Origin: Streptomyces sp. NBC_00461
GTDB lineage: Bacteria > Actinomycetota > Actinomycetes > Streptomycetales > Streptomycetaceae
Direction: 5' to 3'
DNA length: 64,000 nucleotides
Assembly: GCF_036013935.1 (NCBI RefSeq)
Contig: NZ_CP107902.1
Coordinates: 496,001-560,000, forward strand
Positions 8,691-17,435 of the stretch are shown here, piece by piece. Made by a program: the position numbers and the translations under genes. The notes beneath the pieces are model-generated. The model ran no database searches. It was not told the origin of the DNA and saw nothing but the letters and a program-made list of their open reading frames with translations. Positions within the stretch are counted from its first letter, which is position 1; each line of letters opens with the position of its first letter.

Positions 8691-10205
8691 TCACGTGCGT
8701 TTGGGTGGTTGGACCCAGCCCACGGACCGCTCGACGGCGCGCTGCCAGCACTCGTACTCCCACGCTCGTCTTTCGGGATCCATGTCGGGCAGCCATTGGG
8801 CGGCCCGGTGCCAGTTCCGCCGCAGGACCGCCAGATCCGGCCAGTAGCCTGCCGCGAGGCCCGCGGCGTAGGCCGCGCCGAGCGACACCGTCTCGGCGAC
8901 CATGGGCCGTACGACGGGAACGTCCAGCACGTCGGCCAGCAGCTGCATGAGCAGGTTGTCGGATGTCATGCCTCCGTCGACCTTCAGCTGTTTGAGGGCC
9001 AGACCGGAGTCGGCGTTCATGGCGTCGACGACTTCCCGTGTCTGCCACCCGGTGGCCTCCAACGCGGCTCGGGCCAGGTGGCCCTTGGTGATGTACGAGG
9101 TGAGGCCGACGATCACACCGCGGGCGTCGCTGCGCCAGTGGGGGGCGAAGAGGCCGGAGAACGCGGGGACGATGTAGCAGCCGCCGTTGTCCTCGACGGT
9201 GCGGGCCAGGGTTTCGATCTCGGGTGCGCTGTGGATCAGGCCCAGCCGGTCGCGGAACCACTGGACCAGCGAGCCGGTGACCGCGATCGGGCCTTCGAGG
9301 GCGTAGACCGGCGGCTGGTCCGCGATCTTGTACGCGACGGTGGTGAGGAGTCCGTGGCGGGATCGCACCATGTCGGGACCGGTGTTCATCAGCAGGAAGC
9401 TGCCGGTCCCGTAGGTGCATTTCGCCTCTCCGGGCGAGAAGCAGGTCTGTCCGAACAGGGCCGCCTGCTGGTCCCCGAGGGCGGCCGTGATGCGGACGCC
9501 GGGGAGCACCGTGCGAGCTTCCCCGTAGCTCTCGGCGGAGGAACGGATCTCCGGCAGCATCGGGCGTGGTACGCCGAAGAACTCCATCAGCTCACGGTCC
9601 CAGGTCAGCGTCCGGATGTTGATCAGCATGGTGCGGCTGGCGTTGGTGACGTCGGTGATGTGCAGGCCGCCCTCCGTGCCGCCGGTGAGGTTCCAGACCA
9701 GCCAGCTCTCCATGGTGCCGAACAGCACGTCGCCGTCCTGGGCACGCTTGTCCAACCCGTCGACATGGTCGAACAGCCAACGGATGCGGGGCGCGGAGAA
9801 ATAGGTCGACGGCGGAAGACCGCAGCGGTCGAGGAAGAAGTCGTCCCCGGGCTGCTGCCTCAGCTCGTCGACGAGCTCAGCCGTGCGCGTGTCCTGCCAG
9901 ACGATCGCCCTGCCCAGCGGGACACCGGTCCGCCGGTCCCAGAGCACCGTCGTCTCCCGCTGGTTGGCGATCCCCACGGCGGCGATCTGTCCGGCGTCTA
10001 TGCCGGCGTTGGACAGCGCCTCGGGCACCACGCGCTGCAGGTTGCGCCAGATCTCGACCGCGTCGTGCTCGACCCAGCCGGGGCGGGGGAAATGCTGCTG
10101 ATGTTCCCGCTGGGCGACCGACACCAACCGCCCGCCGTGGTCGAACAGGATGCACCGAGTGGACGTGGTGCCCTGGTCGATGGACATCACATACCGTTCA
10201 ACCAT
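8691..10205 (-). CDS. glpK: Glycerol kinase (FGGY family)
   Basis: A 504-residue ATP:glycerol 3-phosphotransferase. The N-terminus '[18 protein letters not shown]' is the phosphate-1 loop of FGGY kinases. Other motifs are '[17 protein letters not shown]' and 'AIVWQDTRT', typical of GlpK, plus '[12 protein letters not shown]' and the FGGY signature region '[17 protein letters not shown]'. Length equals the family norm. It starts 41 bp after the stop of the GylR-like regulator and is probably co-transcribed with it. No glycerol facilitator or glycerol-3-phosphate dehydrogenase gene lies in the window, so this is perhaps a second glpK copy outside the main glycerol operon. Confidence 0.95.
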   Translation of the reverse strand: MVERYVMSIDQGTTSTRCILFDHGGRLVSVAQREHQQHFPRPGWVEHDAVEIWRNLQRVVPEALSNAGIDAGQIAAVGIANQRETTVLWDRRTGVPLGRAIVWQDTRTAELVDELRQQPGDDFFLDRCGLPPSTYFSAPRIRWLFDHVDGLDKRAQDGDVLFGTMESWLVWNLTGGTEGGLHITDVTNASRTMLINIRTLTWDRELMEFFGVPRPMLPEIRSSAESYGEARTVLPGVRITAALGDQQAALFGQTCFSPGEAKCTYGTGSFLLMNTGPDMVRSRHGLLTTVAYKIADQPPVYALEGPIAVTGSLVQWFRDRLGLIHSAPEIETLARTVEDNGGCYIVPAFSGLFAPHWRSDARGVIVGLTSYITKGHLARAALEATGWQTREVVDAMNADSGLALKQLKVDGGMTSDNLLMQLLADVLDVPVVRPMVAETVSLGAAYAAGLAAGYWPDLAVLRRNWHRAAQWLPDMDPERRAWEYECWQRAVERSVGWVQPPKRT

Positions 10206-10246
10206 GATCGGGCCTGCCTTCCGATGCGTCGCGAAGGTACGGGGAC

Positions 10247-11014
10247 CTACCAGCGTCCCGCGCCCAGGTCTCTGGAAATCGCACGGGCGGCCTCCCGGAG
10301 CAAGGTGATCGGGGTCGGCCGCGGACGGCCCCTGGTGTCGCAGAGCCGCTCCAACGGGCCGGATACGCCGATCGCACCCACCACCAGGCCGCCGTGCCCC
10401 CGGATGGGCATGGCGATACCGGCCTCGCCCATGCTCATTTCCTGCACCTCGGCGCCCCAGCCCAGCTCCCGGATCTCGCCGAGCGCCCGGTTGAGGGCCT
10501 CCGGGAAGACCAGGGTGTGCCGGGTGTACGCCTCCAGTCCCGCCTCCAGCAACGGATCGACGGGCGCCGCCCCGAAGGCCAGGAGAACCTTGCCGAGGGA
10601 AGACGCGTGCAGCGGCAGGAGCGCGCCCACGTCCAGGGTCTGGAGGGTGTCGTCCGGCCGGAAGACGTGGTGCACGATGAGCACCTTGCCCTCCAGGGGC
10701 GTGCCCAGGCGGACGGCCTCTCCGCTGCGGGCGGCCAGGGCGTCGGCCCAATTCAGGGAGCGCGACCGCAGTTCGTTCACGTCGAGGTAGCTCGTGCCGA
10801 GGTGCAGCAGCGCCGCCCCGAGCTGGTATTTTCCGGTCGCCTCGTCCTGTTCCACGAAGTCCACGTGTTGCAGGGTGCGCAGAATGCCGTGCACGGTGCC
10901 CTTGGCCAGCCCGAGCGACGACGCCACTTCGCCCAGTCCGAGCCGTCGGGGACCGCCGGCCAGCAGGCGCAGGATCGCCGCCGCCCGTTCTATGGACTGG
11001 ACTGGCCCGGCCAT
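10247..11014 (-). CDS. gylR: IclR-family regulator, GylR-like
   Basis: A 255-residue regulator. Residues 3-60 hold the winged helix-turn-helix ('[15 protein letters not shown]', '[15 protein letters not shown]'), and residues 80-250 the IclR effector domain ('[15 protein letters not shown]', '[13 protein letters not shown]'). The C-terminus '[13 protein letters not shown]' matches the ending I recall for the Streptomyces glycerol-operon repressor GylR. Glycerol kinase lies directly downstream, which supports control by glycerol or glycerol-3-phosphate. The start was placed at the ATG just before the conserved 'VQSIERA'. A longer form from 11095, with GGAGGG directly before its ATG, is possible. 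Confidence 0.85.
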   Translation of the reverse strand: MAGPVQSIERAAAILRLLAGGPRRLGLGEVASSLGLAKGTVHGILRTLQHVDFVEQDEATGKYQLGAALLHLGTSYLDVNELRSRSLNWADALAARSGEAVRLGTPLEGKVLIVHHVFRPDDTLQTLDVGALLPLHASSLGKVLLAFGAAPVDPLLEAGLEAYTRHTLVFPEALNRALGEIRELGWGAEVQEMSMGEAGIAMPIRGHGGLVVGAIGVSGPLERLCDTRGRPRPTPITLLREAARAISRDLGAGRW

Positions 11015-11164
11015 ACGGCGATCGTAGCCGCGTTTGCCTCCGTCGGGGACTGCCGTTCGGTAATGCCGACCGATGTTCATTGACCGATCGCACATCCCTC
11101 CATAGCGTCACATGACGCCCGGCCTCCAGCCGGCAGCAGCACCTTCCTCGGAGGAGATCGGCAC

Positions 11165-11593
11165 ATGACTGCAGCGCCGCCCAGCGCCGCGCTTCGCTGG
11201 GAAGTCGAACACGTCTTTCCGCTCCAGCACGCCGCCAGGGCCGTCTCGGCTGTGCGCCAGCGCGTAGCCGCAGTCCTCAACGGCTGGAACCTGTCCGCCG
11301 AGGGCACCGACGACGTCCTCCTGGTGGTCTCGGAGCTGCTCACGAACGCGGTCGTCCATGCCCTGCCCCCGGCGACGTTGCGCGTGTCGCGGGCCGCGGC
11401 CGACGGATGCCGTGCCGTCCGCGTCGAAGTGAACGACACCGGCCCCGTAGCACCGGCCGGGCCGTCCACGTCCATGTCCGACCCGGATGAGCACGGGCGG
11501 GGCCTCGACATCGTCACCGCCCTGTCCGCCCGATGCGGAGTCCAGGTGCACTCCGGCGGAACCTGCCGTTGGGCAGAGGTGCCCGTGGGTTGA
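11165..11593 (+). CDS. RsbW-like ATP-binding protein (HATPase_c_2)
   Basis: A 142-residue protein with the GHKL ATPase fold of small anti-sigma-factor kinases. The N box is '[13 protein letters not shown]' (around residues 57-69), the G1 box 'VEVNDTGP', and the G2 box '[12 protein letters not shown]'. There is no dimerisation or sensor domain, as expected for the many stand-alone RsbW/SpoIIAB-like proteins of Streptomyces. It would bind ATP and regulate a sigma factor or an anti-anti-sigma partner; none is encoded nearby. It is divergent from the GylR-like gene across a 150-bp region. Confidence 0.85.
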   Translation: MTAAPPSAALRWEVEHVFPLQHAARAVSAVRQRVAAVLNGWNLSAEGTDDVLLVVSELLTNAVVHALPPATLRVSRAAADGCRAVRVEVNDTGPVAPAGPSTSMSDPDEHGRGLDIVTALSARCGVQVHSGGTCRWAEVPVG

Positions 11594-11769
11594 GGGCAGA
11601 GAGACTACCTGGGTGATGCCGCCTACGACGCCCTCACCGACGACTGGTTCGCGGCCGCGCTCGCCGAACCGGGCAAGCCGGTCAACGGCCTTTCTCACCC
11701 CTGCGCCGGATCCGGCCGCGTGCGGGGCGGCGGGCGCGCGCTCCAGAGGGCGGGCCGGGATACCCTGTG

Positions 11770-12416
11770 TATTCCGCGGCGTCACCGGGCCTGACGAGTA
11801 CAGCGCGATCGCCGACGACAACGCCTACACCAATGTGATGGCCCAGCAGAATCTGCCCGCGGCCGCCGACCCAGCCGAGCGCCACCCCGACCTGGCCGCC
11901 TCGCTCGGCGTGGACGACGAGGAGACCGCGGCCTGGCGCGATGCCGCCCGACGGATCGTGTTGCCGTTCAACAAGGAGCTCGGCGTGCACGAGCAGTCCG
12001 CGGGCTTCACCTCCCACCAGGTGTGGGACTTCGCCGGCGGACCGCTACGCGCTGCTGCTGCGTTTCCCGTATTTCGACCTGTACCGCAAACAGGTGATCA
12101 AACAGGCCGACCTGGTCCTGGCCATGCACTTGCGCGGCGACGCGTTCACCAGGGAGGAGAAAGACCGCAACTTCACCTACTACGTACCGCTCACGGTCCG
12201 GGACTCCTCGCTGTCCGCCGGCAGTCAAGCCGTGATGGCCGCCGAGGTCGGCCAGCTGCGCCTGGCCTACGACTACCTCGGCGAGGCCGCGATGATGGAT
12301 CTGGCCAACCTGGAGCGCAACACGCGCGACGGCCTGCATATCGCCTCACTGGCCGGGACCTGGACCGCGCTCGTAGCAGGATTTGAGGTTCCCCCGCTGC
12401 GCGGGAGTGACTGACT
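11770..12416 (+). pseudogene. GH65 glycoside phosphorylase, 5' piece (core part)
   Basis: The sequence encodes a broken stretch of a GH65 enzyme (maltose, trehalose or kojibiose phosphorylase type). One frame gives 'GVTGPDEYSAIADDNAYTN' and 'LGVHEQSAGFTSHQVWDF'. Near 12035 the sense moves one frame to 'RYALLLRFPYFDLYRKQVIK', 'LVLAMHLRGDAFT' and 'GLHIASLAGTWTALVAG'. The N-terminal part of the family (about 450 residues, including much of the (alpha/alpha)6 barrel) is absent upstream. The frame leaves the family sequence at 12381, directly after AGCAGG. The missing C-terminal domain resumes at 16245 on the same strand (separate entry). Confidence 0.85.
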
Positions 12417-12422
12417 AGCGGG

Positions 12423-12860
12423 TCAGGGCGGGTTGAGTGTTTTCAGGTTCACTGGTTCGGCCGCTGCCTGGTCGGCGTAGTGCTTCTCTTCGAACTCGAT
12501 GGGACTGAGGTAGCCGAGCCGCTTTTGGATGCGGCGGGGGTTATGGAAGCCGTCGATGTACTCGAAGAGCGCGAGATTCGCCTCGGCCCTGGTGTCGAAG
12601 GTCCGTCCGCGGATGCACTCGGTCTTGACCAGCATCCACAGGCTCTCCGCCAGGGCATTGTCGAAGGAGTCGCCGACCGAGCCCATGCACGCTTGAACTC
12701 CTGCTCTGAGCAGGCGTGTTGTGAGCTTGATAGACGTGTATTGCCGTGCCGTGATCGGCATGGTGGACGAGTTCGCCGGGGGTGACCTCGCGGCTGGCCG
12801 GCGCGTACTCGAGGGAAGTGAGGACCAGGGCGGCGTCCGCGCGGGCGGAGGTCTTCCAGG
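12423..12860 (-). pseudogene. IS3-family transposase OrfB, C-terminal fragment
   Basis: The minus strand encodes the rve/integrase core end of an IS3 OrfB: 'GELVHHADHGTAI' in one frame (about 12750-12860), then after a frameshift 'TSIKLTTRLLRAGVQACMGS', 'SFDNALAESLWMLVKTECI' and 'YIDGFHNPRRIQKRLGYLSP' followed by 'IEFE'. The second catalytic aspartate (HADHG) and the glutamate (LAESLW) remain; the N-terminal half with the first aspartate and OrfA are missing. Upstream, the frame joins an unrelated IS21 IstA fragment at about 12860. Non-functional. Confidence 0.85.
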
Positions 12861-13136
12861 CCATCTTCGGCATGAACGGGTCGATCGCCTTCGGCCGACT
12901 CACCGGACCGCTCGTGGGACGACCCGCGTCCCTCATTCGTGCGTACCGGCGCACGGTCTTCGGATCGACCCCCGCCGGCGCAGCCGCCGAATGCGCTCAC
13001 TCGGTGGCGTCGAGAGCCTCGAAGCTTTCCATGATCTCCCTGTCAGACTTCTTCACGATCCCTCCGGAGGATGAGTTGGTTCGCTGCCAGGCAGCACCGA
13101 GCCAACCCCCGGAGGGATCACCTGTTCGGAATTGAC
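12861..13136 (-). pseudogene. IS21-family IstA N-terminal fragment with element end
   Basis: A GTG at 13056 with GGAGG upstream begins 'KKSDREIMESFEALDATE', the N-terminus of IS21-type IstA proteins. A stop in that frame is followed, after a shift, by 'GVDPKTVRRYARMRDAGRP' and 'VSRPKAIDPFMPKM', the helix-turn-helix region of IstA. The sequence then changes abruptly into IS3 OrfB ('WKTSARADAALVL') at about 12860. The outer end (about 13110-13136) reads TGTCAATTCCGAACAGG on the minus strand, a plausible IS21 terminus. It is a dead fragment. Confidence 0.75.
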
Positions 13137-13595
13137 ACGAATGGGTCCACGAAAAGGAGAACAACTGTCCGCAGCAGGACCTGACTTGTTCGCCTACAAG
13201 GATCTTGCGCTGTCCGCTCTCAACTCCTACGATCTACGCCGTCCGAAGGCTCGGTCCATGTTCGCAGTGTCGAACACGTCCCGGCCGAAGCGGCTTGCGC
13301 ATGGCACACATGCCAGGCATGACAGCACCCGCATCATCCGTACCAGTAAGGCTCTCCCCCACACGCCAAGTGCCGGACTTGGAAGGGCGCACCTGGCATT
13401 CGTGCGGCGAACCCCGATCGCCTCCTGGAGCTTCGTGTGACGTCATCCGCACCATGCCCGCGCCCGCGCCTGTGCCGCGCGGCCGTGGTCCTCGTGTTAG
13501 GCCTGGCGCGGCTGGCCCGTCGTCCAACTCGTAGGCGGTGCCTGGGGCACGTCGTATCCCAGCCCCGTCCTGCCGCCCCCCACCCCGTCAGGTCA
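13137..13595. other. 459-bp region without a recognised gene
   Basis: This lies between the IS21 end and the GH43 remnant. Several short open frames exist, but none matches a family I know. It may hold the worn 5' part of the GH43 gene whose tail starts near 13596, though I see no propeller motifs. Confidence 0.4.
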
Positions 13596-14200
13596 CCCCA
13601 CTGGCCGGCGTCGACACCTTCGACGGAACGACCGTGAAACCGAAGTGGGAAATGGAACCACAATCCGGACAACGGCAAGTGGTCCGTCAACAACGGCCTG
13701 GCCCTGCGCACCGCGACGTCACCAACGACCTGTACTGGGCCCGCAATACCCTCACCCACCTGATTCAGGGACCCACCTCCACCGCGACCATCCAGCTGGA
13801 CTACGCGACGATGCGCGACGGCGACCGGGCCGGACTCGCCCTGCTGCGCGACTCCTCCGCGTGGATCGGCATCAAACAAGACGGCGGCACAACACGGCTA
13901 GTGATGGTCAACGGCTTGACCATGGACAGCAACTGGAACACCACCGGCACCGAAGTCGCAAGCGCCAACGTCACGGGTGGTCGCATCCGGCTGCGCGCGG
14001 CCGCCGACATCCGCCCCGGCGCCTCCCGTCCGGGAACCTTCTCCCACAGCACCGACGGCACCAACTTCACCCGCCTGGGGCCCGCGTTCACCATGGGCAA
14101 CACCTGGCAGTTCTTCATGGGCTACCGCTTCGCCCTTACCAACTACGCCACGCAGACACTCGGCGGCTCCGTCGGCATCGCACGGTTCGCACTGACCACA
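13596..14200 (+). pseudogene. C-terminal domain of a GH43 enzyme (beta-xylosidase type), remnant
   Basis: The frame encodes the beta-sandwich domain found at the C-terminus of GH43 xylosidase/arabinofuranosidase proteins: 'LAGVDTFDGT', then 'NDLYWARNTLTHLIQGPTST', 'DGDRAGLALLRDSSAWIGIK' and 'WQFFMGYRFALTNYAT'. Between about 13650 and 13720 the family sequence (W-N-H-N-P-D-N-G-K-W) is readable only in a different frame, so two compensating one-base changes are present. The whole catalytic five-bladed propeller is missing upstream. It ends about 80 bp before the intact GH43 gene on the same strand. Confidence 0.8.
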
Positions 14201-14280
14201 CCCCGAGCACAGCAACGTCCCTCCCCCGCATCTGACCAGCTGCTCAGTCCCCGACCCGCAACACCAGGAAGGACCACACC

Positions 14281-15738
14281 ATGGCCAGTACCGCCGTCCA
14301 CAGGCCAACGGCTCACCCGACCGCAGTGAGATCACCCGCCACCGGTACGAGACTCGCCCGGGCAATCTGGGGGCTGATCCTCATATTGGCGTTCGCCGTC
14401 CTTCCCGCCGCGGTGCATCCCACGGCGGCCAGGGCCGACAACCCGATCGTGCAGCACGTCTACACCGCCGACCCGGCCCCGCTGGTGTACAACGGACGGG
14501 TCTACCTCTACACCGGGCACGACGAGGACGGCTCCACCTCCTTCGTGATGAAGGACTGGCGGGTGTGGTCCTCCGCCGACATGGTCAACTGGACCGACCA
14601 CGGCTCACCGCTCAGCCTGGACACCTTCAGCTGGGCGGGCGCCAACGCGTGGGCGGGCCAGGCCGTCGAACGGGGCGGCAAGTTCTACTGGTACGTGCCG
14701 GTGTCGGTCCGGGCGACCGGCCAGTTCGCCATCGGCGTGGCGGTGGCGGACAGCCCCACCGGCCCGTTCCGGGACGCCCTCGGCCATCCGCTGGTGGAGA
14801 ACAGTGAGATCGACCCGACCGTCTTCATCGACGACGACGGTCAGGCCTACCTGTACTGGGGCAACCCCAACCTGTGGTACGTCAAGCTGAACGCCGACAT
14901 GACGTCCTATTCAGGCAGCCCCACCAGGATCCCGCTCACCACCGCGGGATTCGGCACCCGCACCGACAACCCCGACCGTCCCACGCTGTACGAAGAAGGA
15001 CCCTGGGTCTACAAACGGGGCGGTCTGTACTACATCGTGTATGCGGCCAAGTGCTGCCAGGAGTTCATCGCCTACTCCACGGCACCCAGCCCGACCGGGC
15101 CGTGGACCTACCGGGGAACCGTCATGCCCGCCCAGGGCGGCAGCTTCACCAACCACCCGGGGATCGTGGACTTCAAGGGCAACTCGTACTTCTTCTATCA
15201 CAACGGCGCGCTCGCGGGCGGCGGCGGCTTCACCCGCTCGGTCGCGGTGGAGAAGTTCTCCTACAACCCTGACGGAACGATCCCGACGATCAACATGACG
15301 AGCACGGGTGCTCCGCAGGCCGGCCCGCTCGATCCGTACGTACGCCAGGAGGCCGAGACGATCGCCTGGGGTTCCGGGATTGAGACCGAATGGACCAGTG
15401 ACGGCGGAATGGACGTTGGCTGGATCGAAAACGGCGACTACACCAAGGTCAAGGGAGTGGCCTTCGGGGCCGGCGCCTCCTCCCTCGCCGCACGCGTCGC
15501 CTCGGCCACCAGCGGCGGCACCCTCGAAGTGCGCCTGGACAGTCCGAGCGGGTCGATCGTGGGCCGGTGCGGTGTGCCGAACACCGGTGGCTGGCAGGCC
15601 TGGACCACGGTGACCTGCCCAGTGAGCGGCGTGACGGGAACCCATGACCTCTACCTGACGTTCAGCGGCGGCAGCGGCTACTTGTTCAATGTCAACTGGT
15701 GGCAGTTCACCCGCGCCGCCGTAACCGCACAGCGTTGA
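14281..15738 (+). CDS. Secreted GH43 glycosidase with CBM6 (arabinoxylan/arabinan-active type)
   Basis: A 485-residue secreted enzyme. Residues 1-52 form a long signal peptide ending 'HPTAARA'. The GH43 propeller follows with its three acidic residues visible in 'YTADPAPLVYNGRVY' (base), 'SEIDPTVFIDDDG' (pKa modulator) and 'LYEEGPWVYKR' (acid). From about residue 355, 'VRQEAETIAWGSGIETEW' with 'WIENGDYTKVKGV' and 'NVNWWQF' marks a CBM6 module. This layout resembles arabinoxylan arabinofuranohydrolases. AGGAAGGA lies before the ATG. The gene is intact although it sits inside the block that splits GH65, and its stop codon touches a TnpB-element end. Confidence 0.9.
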   Translation: MASTAVHRPTAHPTAVRSPATGTRLARAIWGLILILAFAVLPAAVHPTAARADNPIVQHVYTADPAPLVYNGRVYLYTGHDEDGSTSFVMKDWRVWSSADMVNWTDHGSPLSLDTFSWAGANAWAGQAVERGGKFYWYVPVSVRATGQFAIGVAVADSPTGPFRDALGHPLVENSEIDPTVFIDDDGQAYLYWGNPNLWYVKLNADMTSYSGSPTRIPLTTAGFGTRTDNPDRPTLYEEGPWVYKRGGLYYIVYAAKCCQEFIAYSTAPSPTGPWTYRGTVMPAQGGSFTNHPGIVDFKGNSYFFYHNGALAGGGGFTRSVAVEKFSYNPDGTIPTINMTSTGAPQAGPLDPYVRQEAETIAWGSGIETEWTSDGGMDVGWIENGDYTKVKGVAFGAGASSLAARVASATSGGTLEVRLDSPSGSIVGRCGVPNTGGWQAWTTVTCPVSGVTGTHDLYLTFSGGSGYLFNVNWWQFTRAAVTAQR

Positions 15739-15768
15739 CTTGCTCCTCGGGCTGAAGCCCGAGGATTC
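15739..15768 (-). repeat. IS200/IS605-type right end hairpin
   Basis: A 20-bp perfect hairpin (CCTCGGGCTGAAGCCCGAGG, 15745-15764) lies between GATTC and CTTGAC. On the minus strand this reads GAATCCTCGGGCTTCAGCCC and onward, the well-known right end of Streptomyces IS605-type elements and the 3' end of their omega-RNA scaffold. It lies directly against the GH43 stop codon (15736-15738). Confidence 0.7.
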
Positions 15769-15772
15769 TGGC

Positions 15773-15823
15773 CTTCCTGTCCGAAGACCGTGCCGCGTAG
15801 CGGCACGGTCTTCGGACAGGAAG
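15773..15823. repeat. Perfect 24-bp inverted repeat with 3-nt loop
   Basis: The arms 15773-15796 and 15800-15823 are exact reverse complements around GTA (left arm begins CTTCCTGTCCGAAG and ends GTGCCGC). It lies between the TnpB remnant and the right-end hairpin. It is too long and perfect for a usual terminator of this region, and could be a duplication product or part of a modified omega-RNA. No U tract follows on either strand. Confidence 0.75.
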
Positions 15824-16206
15824 CCGTGGCTACGTGCTTCGTCGCGCTGTGCCGGGACGAGTCCTGGTCTGACCTGAGCTCCACAGGCTGTCACCGCCAG
15901 TCCGGCGGCCGTTTTCACGTTCTTCGCGGCGTTGTGGTCCCGGTCGTGGACCGCACCGCAGGCGGCACAGGTCCATTCCCGGATATGCAGGGGCTTGGCG
16001 CCGTCCTTGGCCCCACACTCCGAGCAGACCTGGCTGGTCGGAGTGAACCGGCCGATCCTGACCACGGTCCGGCCGTACCTGCCGCTTTGTAATCCAGCAT
16101 GTGCACGAACTGCGCCCAGCCCGCGTCATGCACACCTTTCACCAGTCTGGTGCGCGCCAGTCCGTTGACCGCCAGGTCCTCCACACCGATCGCTTGGTTG
16201 TCGCGG
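15824..16206 (-). pseudogene. TnpB (IS200/IS605 RNA-guided nuclease) C-terminal remnant
   Basis: Minus-strand frames encode the C-terminal third of TnpB. One frame gives 'NQAIGVEDLAVNGLARTRLV' and 'HDAGWAQFVHMLDYKA' (RuvC-II glutamate in VEDL). After a shift near 16085 another gives 'IGRFTPTSQVCSECGAKDG' and 'REWTCAACGAVHDRDHNAAK', the four-cysteine zinc ribbon and the RuvC-III aspartate. The N-terminal half with RuvC-I is missing, and the frame runs on past the usual TnpB end. It cannot code for an active nuclease. The matching right end is at 15739-15768. Confidence 0.85.
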
Positions 16207-16244
16207 TGAGGTTCCCCCGAGACGCGGGGAAAAGTGACAGCAGG

Positions 16245-16545
16245 TCAGATGGGTCTCATGAGAGGAGCCCTGTCCTTCGCCCCGCGACTGCCCGAGCACA
16301 TCAGTCGGGTGGCTTTCGCCATGCAGGTCCGCCAGCGTTGCGTGCGCGTGGACATCTCCCACCAGCAGGCCAGATACACCTTGCTGGCGGGCATGGAGCT
16401 TGGGATCCACCACCATGGCAGCCCGTTGAAGGTGACCAAGGACGTCCCCTGCAGCGGGCCGCTACCCGCTGTCCCCGATCTGCCGGAGCCACAGCAGCCC
16501 CCCGGCCGTGGTCCGGCTCACCGCAGATGGGCGGATCGCGACTGA
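16245..16545 (+). pseudogene. GH65 glycoside phosphorylase, 3' piece (C-terminal domain)
   Basis: The frame reads 'GALSFAPRLPEHISRVAFAM', 'RQRCVRVDISHQQARYTLLA' and 'ELGIHHHGSPLKVT', the small C-terminal beta domain of GH65 phosphorylases. It continues the core fragment that stops at 12381: joining the two AGCAGG copies gives 'LVAG-QMGLMRGALSF' in one unbroken frame. It ends in a proline-rich tail. There is no start signal of its own, so it is not expected to be made. Confidence 0.85.
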
Positions 16546-16693
16546 GTCCACATCCGAGCAGCCTCATAGCCAGGGCATCCGTGACAGCGCCCGGAGCAAG
16601 GGAGTCACCTGCGCTCCTCCCAGAACCCCGAGATCTCCACGGAGTTCGTCGCACCCGCACCCGCCGCAGCCAGGCGGCGGACTGTGGACGTGG

Positions 16694-17203
16694 TCATTTC
16701 GTTGACACATCGGGAGGGGCGCCGCGAGAGTCTGCCGGTACGACAACGACGGGCAGGTGAGCGTGGTGCACGACCTCGGTGCTGGTCGATCCGAGGGGGA
16801 GGCGCCCCCAAGCGCCCGAACCGCGGGTGCCGACCACCAGCAGAGAGGCGTCCTTGCTCGCGTCCAGCAGAACCTGTGCCGGGCGGCCCGCCTCGGCGAG
16901 GATCTCCACCTCCACGTGGGGCCCGCCGAGCTGCTGCCGTAGTTCGTGGACCGTGTCGGTCACCGCCTGCCGGGCGACATCGTGGAGCTGTTCGTACAGG
17001 CCGCCGTCGCCCTCCGGCACCGCCATCCATCCGTAGCCCGTGTAACGAGCAGGGGTGTAGTCGTAGGCACAGACCGCCCGCAGACCGGTGCCGCGCAGCT
17101 GTGCCTCGCGCAGAGCGAAGAGCACGGCGTGCCGGGCGTGCGGGGAGCCGTCCGTGCCGACCACGATCGGACCAGCGGGAGCGGGCACGGCACTGTCGTT
17201 CAT
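16694..17203 (-). CDS. Universal stress protein (UspA family)
   Basis: A 169-residue single-domain USP. It opens after a short linker with 'GPIVVGTDGSPHARHAVLFA' (beta1 and ATP-binding aspartate) and ends with 'LLVVGTRGSGAWGRLPLGST' and 'HLPVVVV', the G-x2-G-x9-G-S/T ATP-binding motif. It is therefore predicted to bind ATP. ATG at 17203 is preceded by GGAGG. It lies 232 bp downstream of the ferredoxin reductase gene on the same strand. Its exact role is unknown; such proteins usually rise in stress or stationary phase. Confidence 0.9.
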   Translation of the reverse strand: MNDSAVPAPAGPIVVGTDGSPHARHAVLFALREAQLRGTGLRAVCAYDYTPARYTGYGWMAVPEGDGGLYEQLHDVARQAVTDTVHELRQQLGGPHVEVEILAEAGRPAQVLLDASKDASLLVVGTRGSGAWGRLPLGSTSTEVVHHAHLPVVVVPADSRGAPPDVSTK

Positions 17204-17435
17204 CGGGAATCCTCCATGGGCAGGCGGAGCGCTGTCAGGCCCGTGAGAGGGGCAGCCGGACCTGCTCTCGGGGGTGTTGTGAAGTTGCGGATTGCGCGGT
17301 CCGGAGCCACTGCTCGTCGATGGCTCTCTATTCAACGGGCTCACGATCGGCACCAAGCAAGATCGACGTCCTCCGGACGGGCACCACCACCCCGATTTTC
17401 CCGGCCTCGGGCGGGACCGGAAGGGCCCGGGACGA

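Larger units (their letters stand above)
12381..16238. mobile_element. Composite inserted block splitting the GH65 gene
   Basis: The 6-bp sequence AGCAGG occurs at 12375-12380 and 16239-16244, exactly where the two GH65 pieces stop and resume. Between them lie an IS3 fragment, an IS21 fragment, a GH43 tail, an intact GH43-CBM6 gene and a TnpB remnant. Just inside each edge is the same 13-mer TGAGGTTCCCCCG (12384-12396 and 16207-16219), followed by a short hairpin. I infer an insertion, or several nested ones, with a short target repeat. No intact transposase inside could have moved the block as it stands. Confidence 0.55.

Noticed and set aside
11600..11765. Possible short gene after the RsbW-like ATPase ('DYLGDAAYDALTDDWFAAAL')
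   Set aside because: The stretch has protein-like composition but no start site and no recognised family. It merges into the GH65 remnant in another frame. It may be debris.
12384..16235. Possible CRISPR repeats
   Set aside because: Only two copies of the repeat-like sequence exist, 3.8 kb apart, without spacers or cas genes. It is listed as a direct repeat instead.
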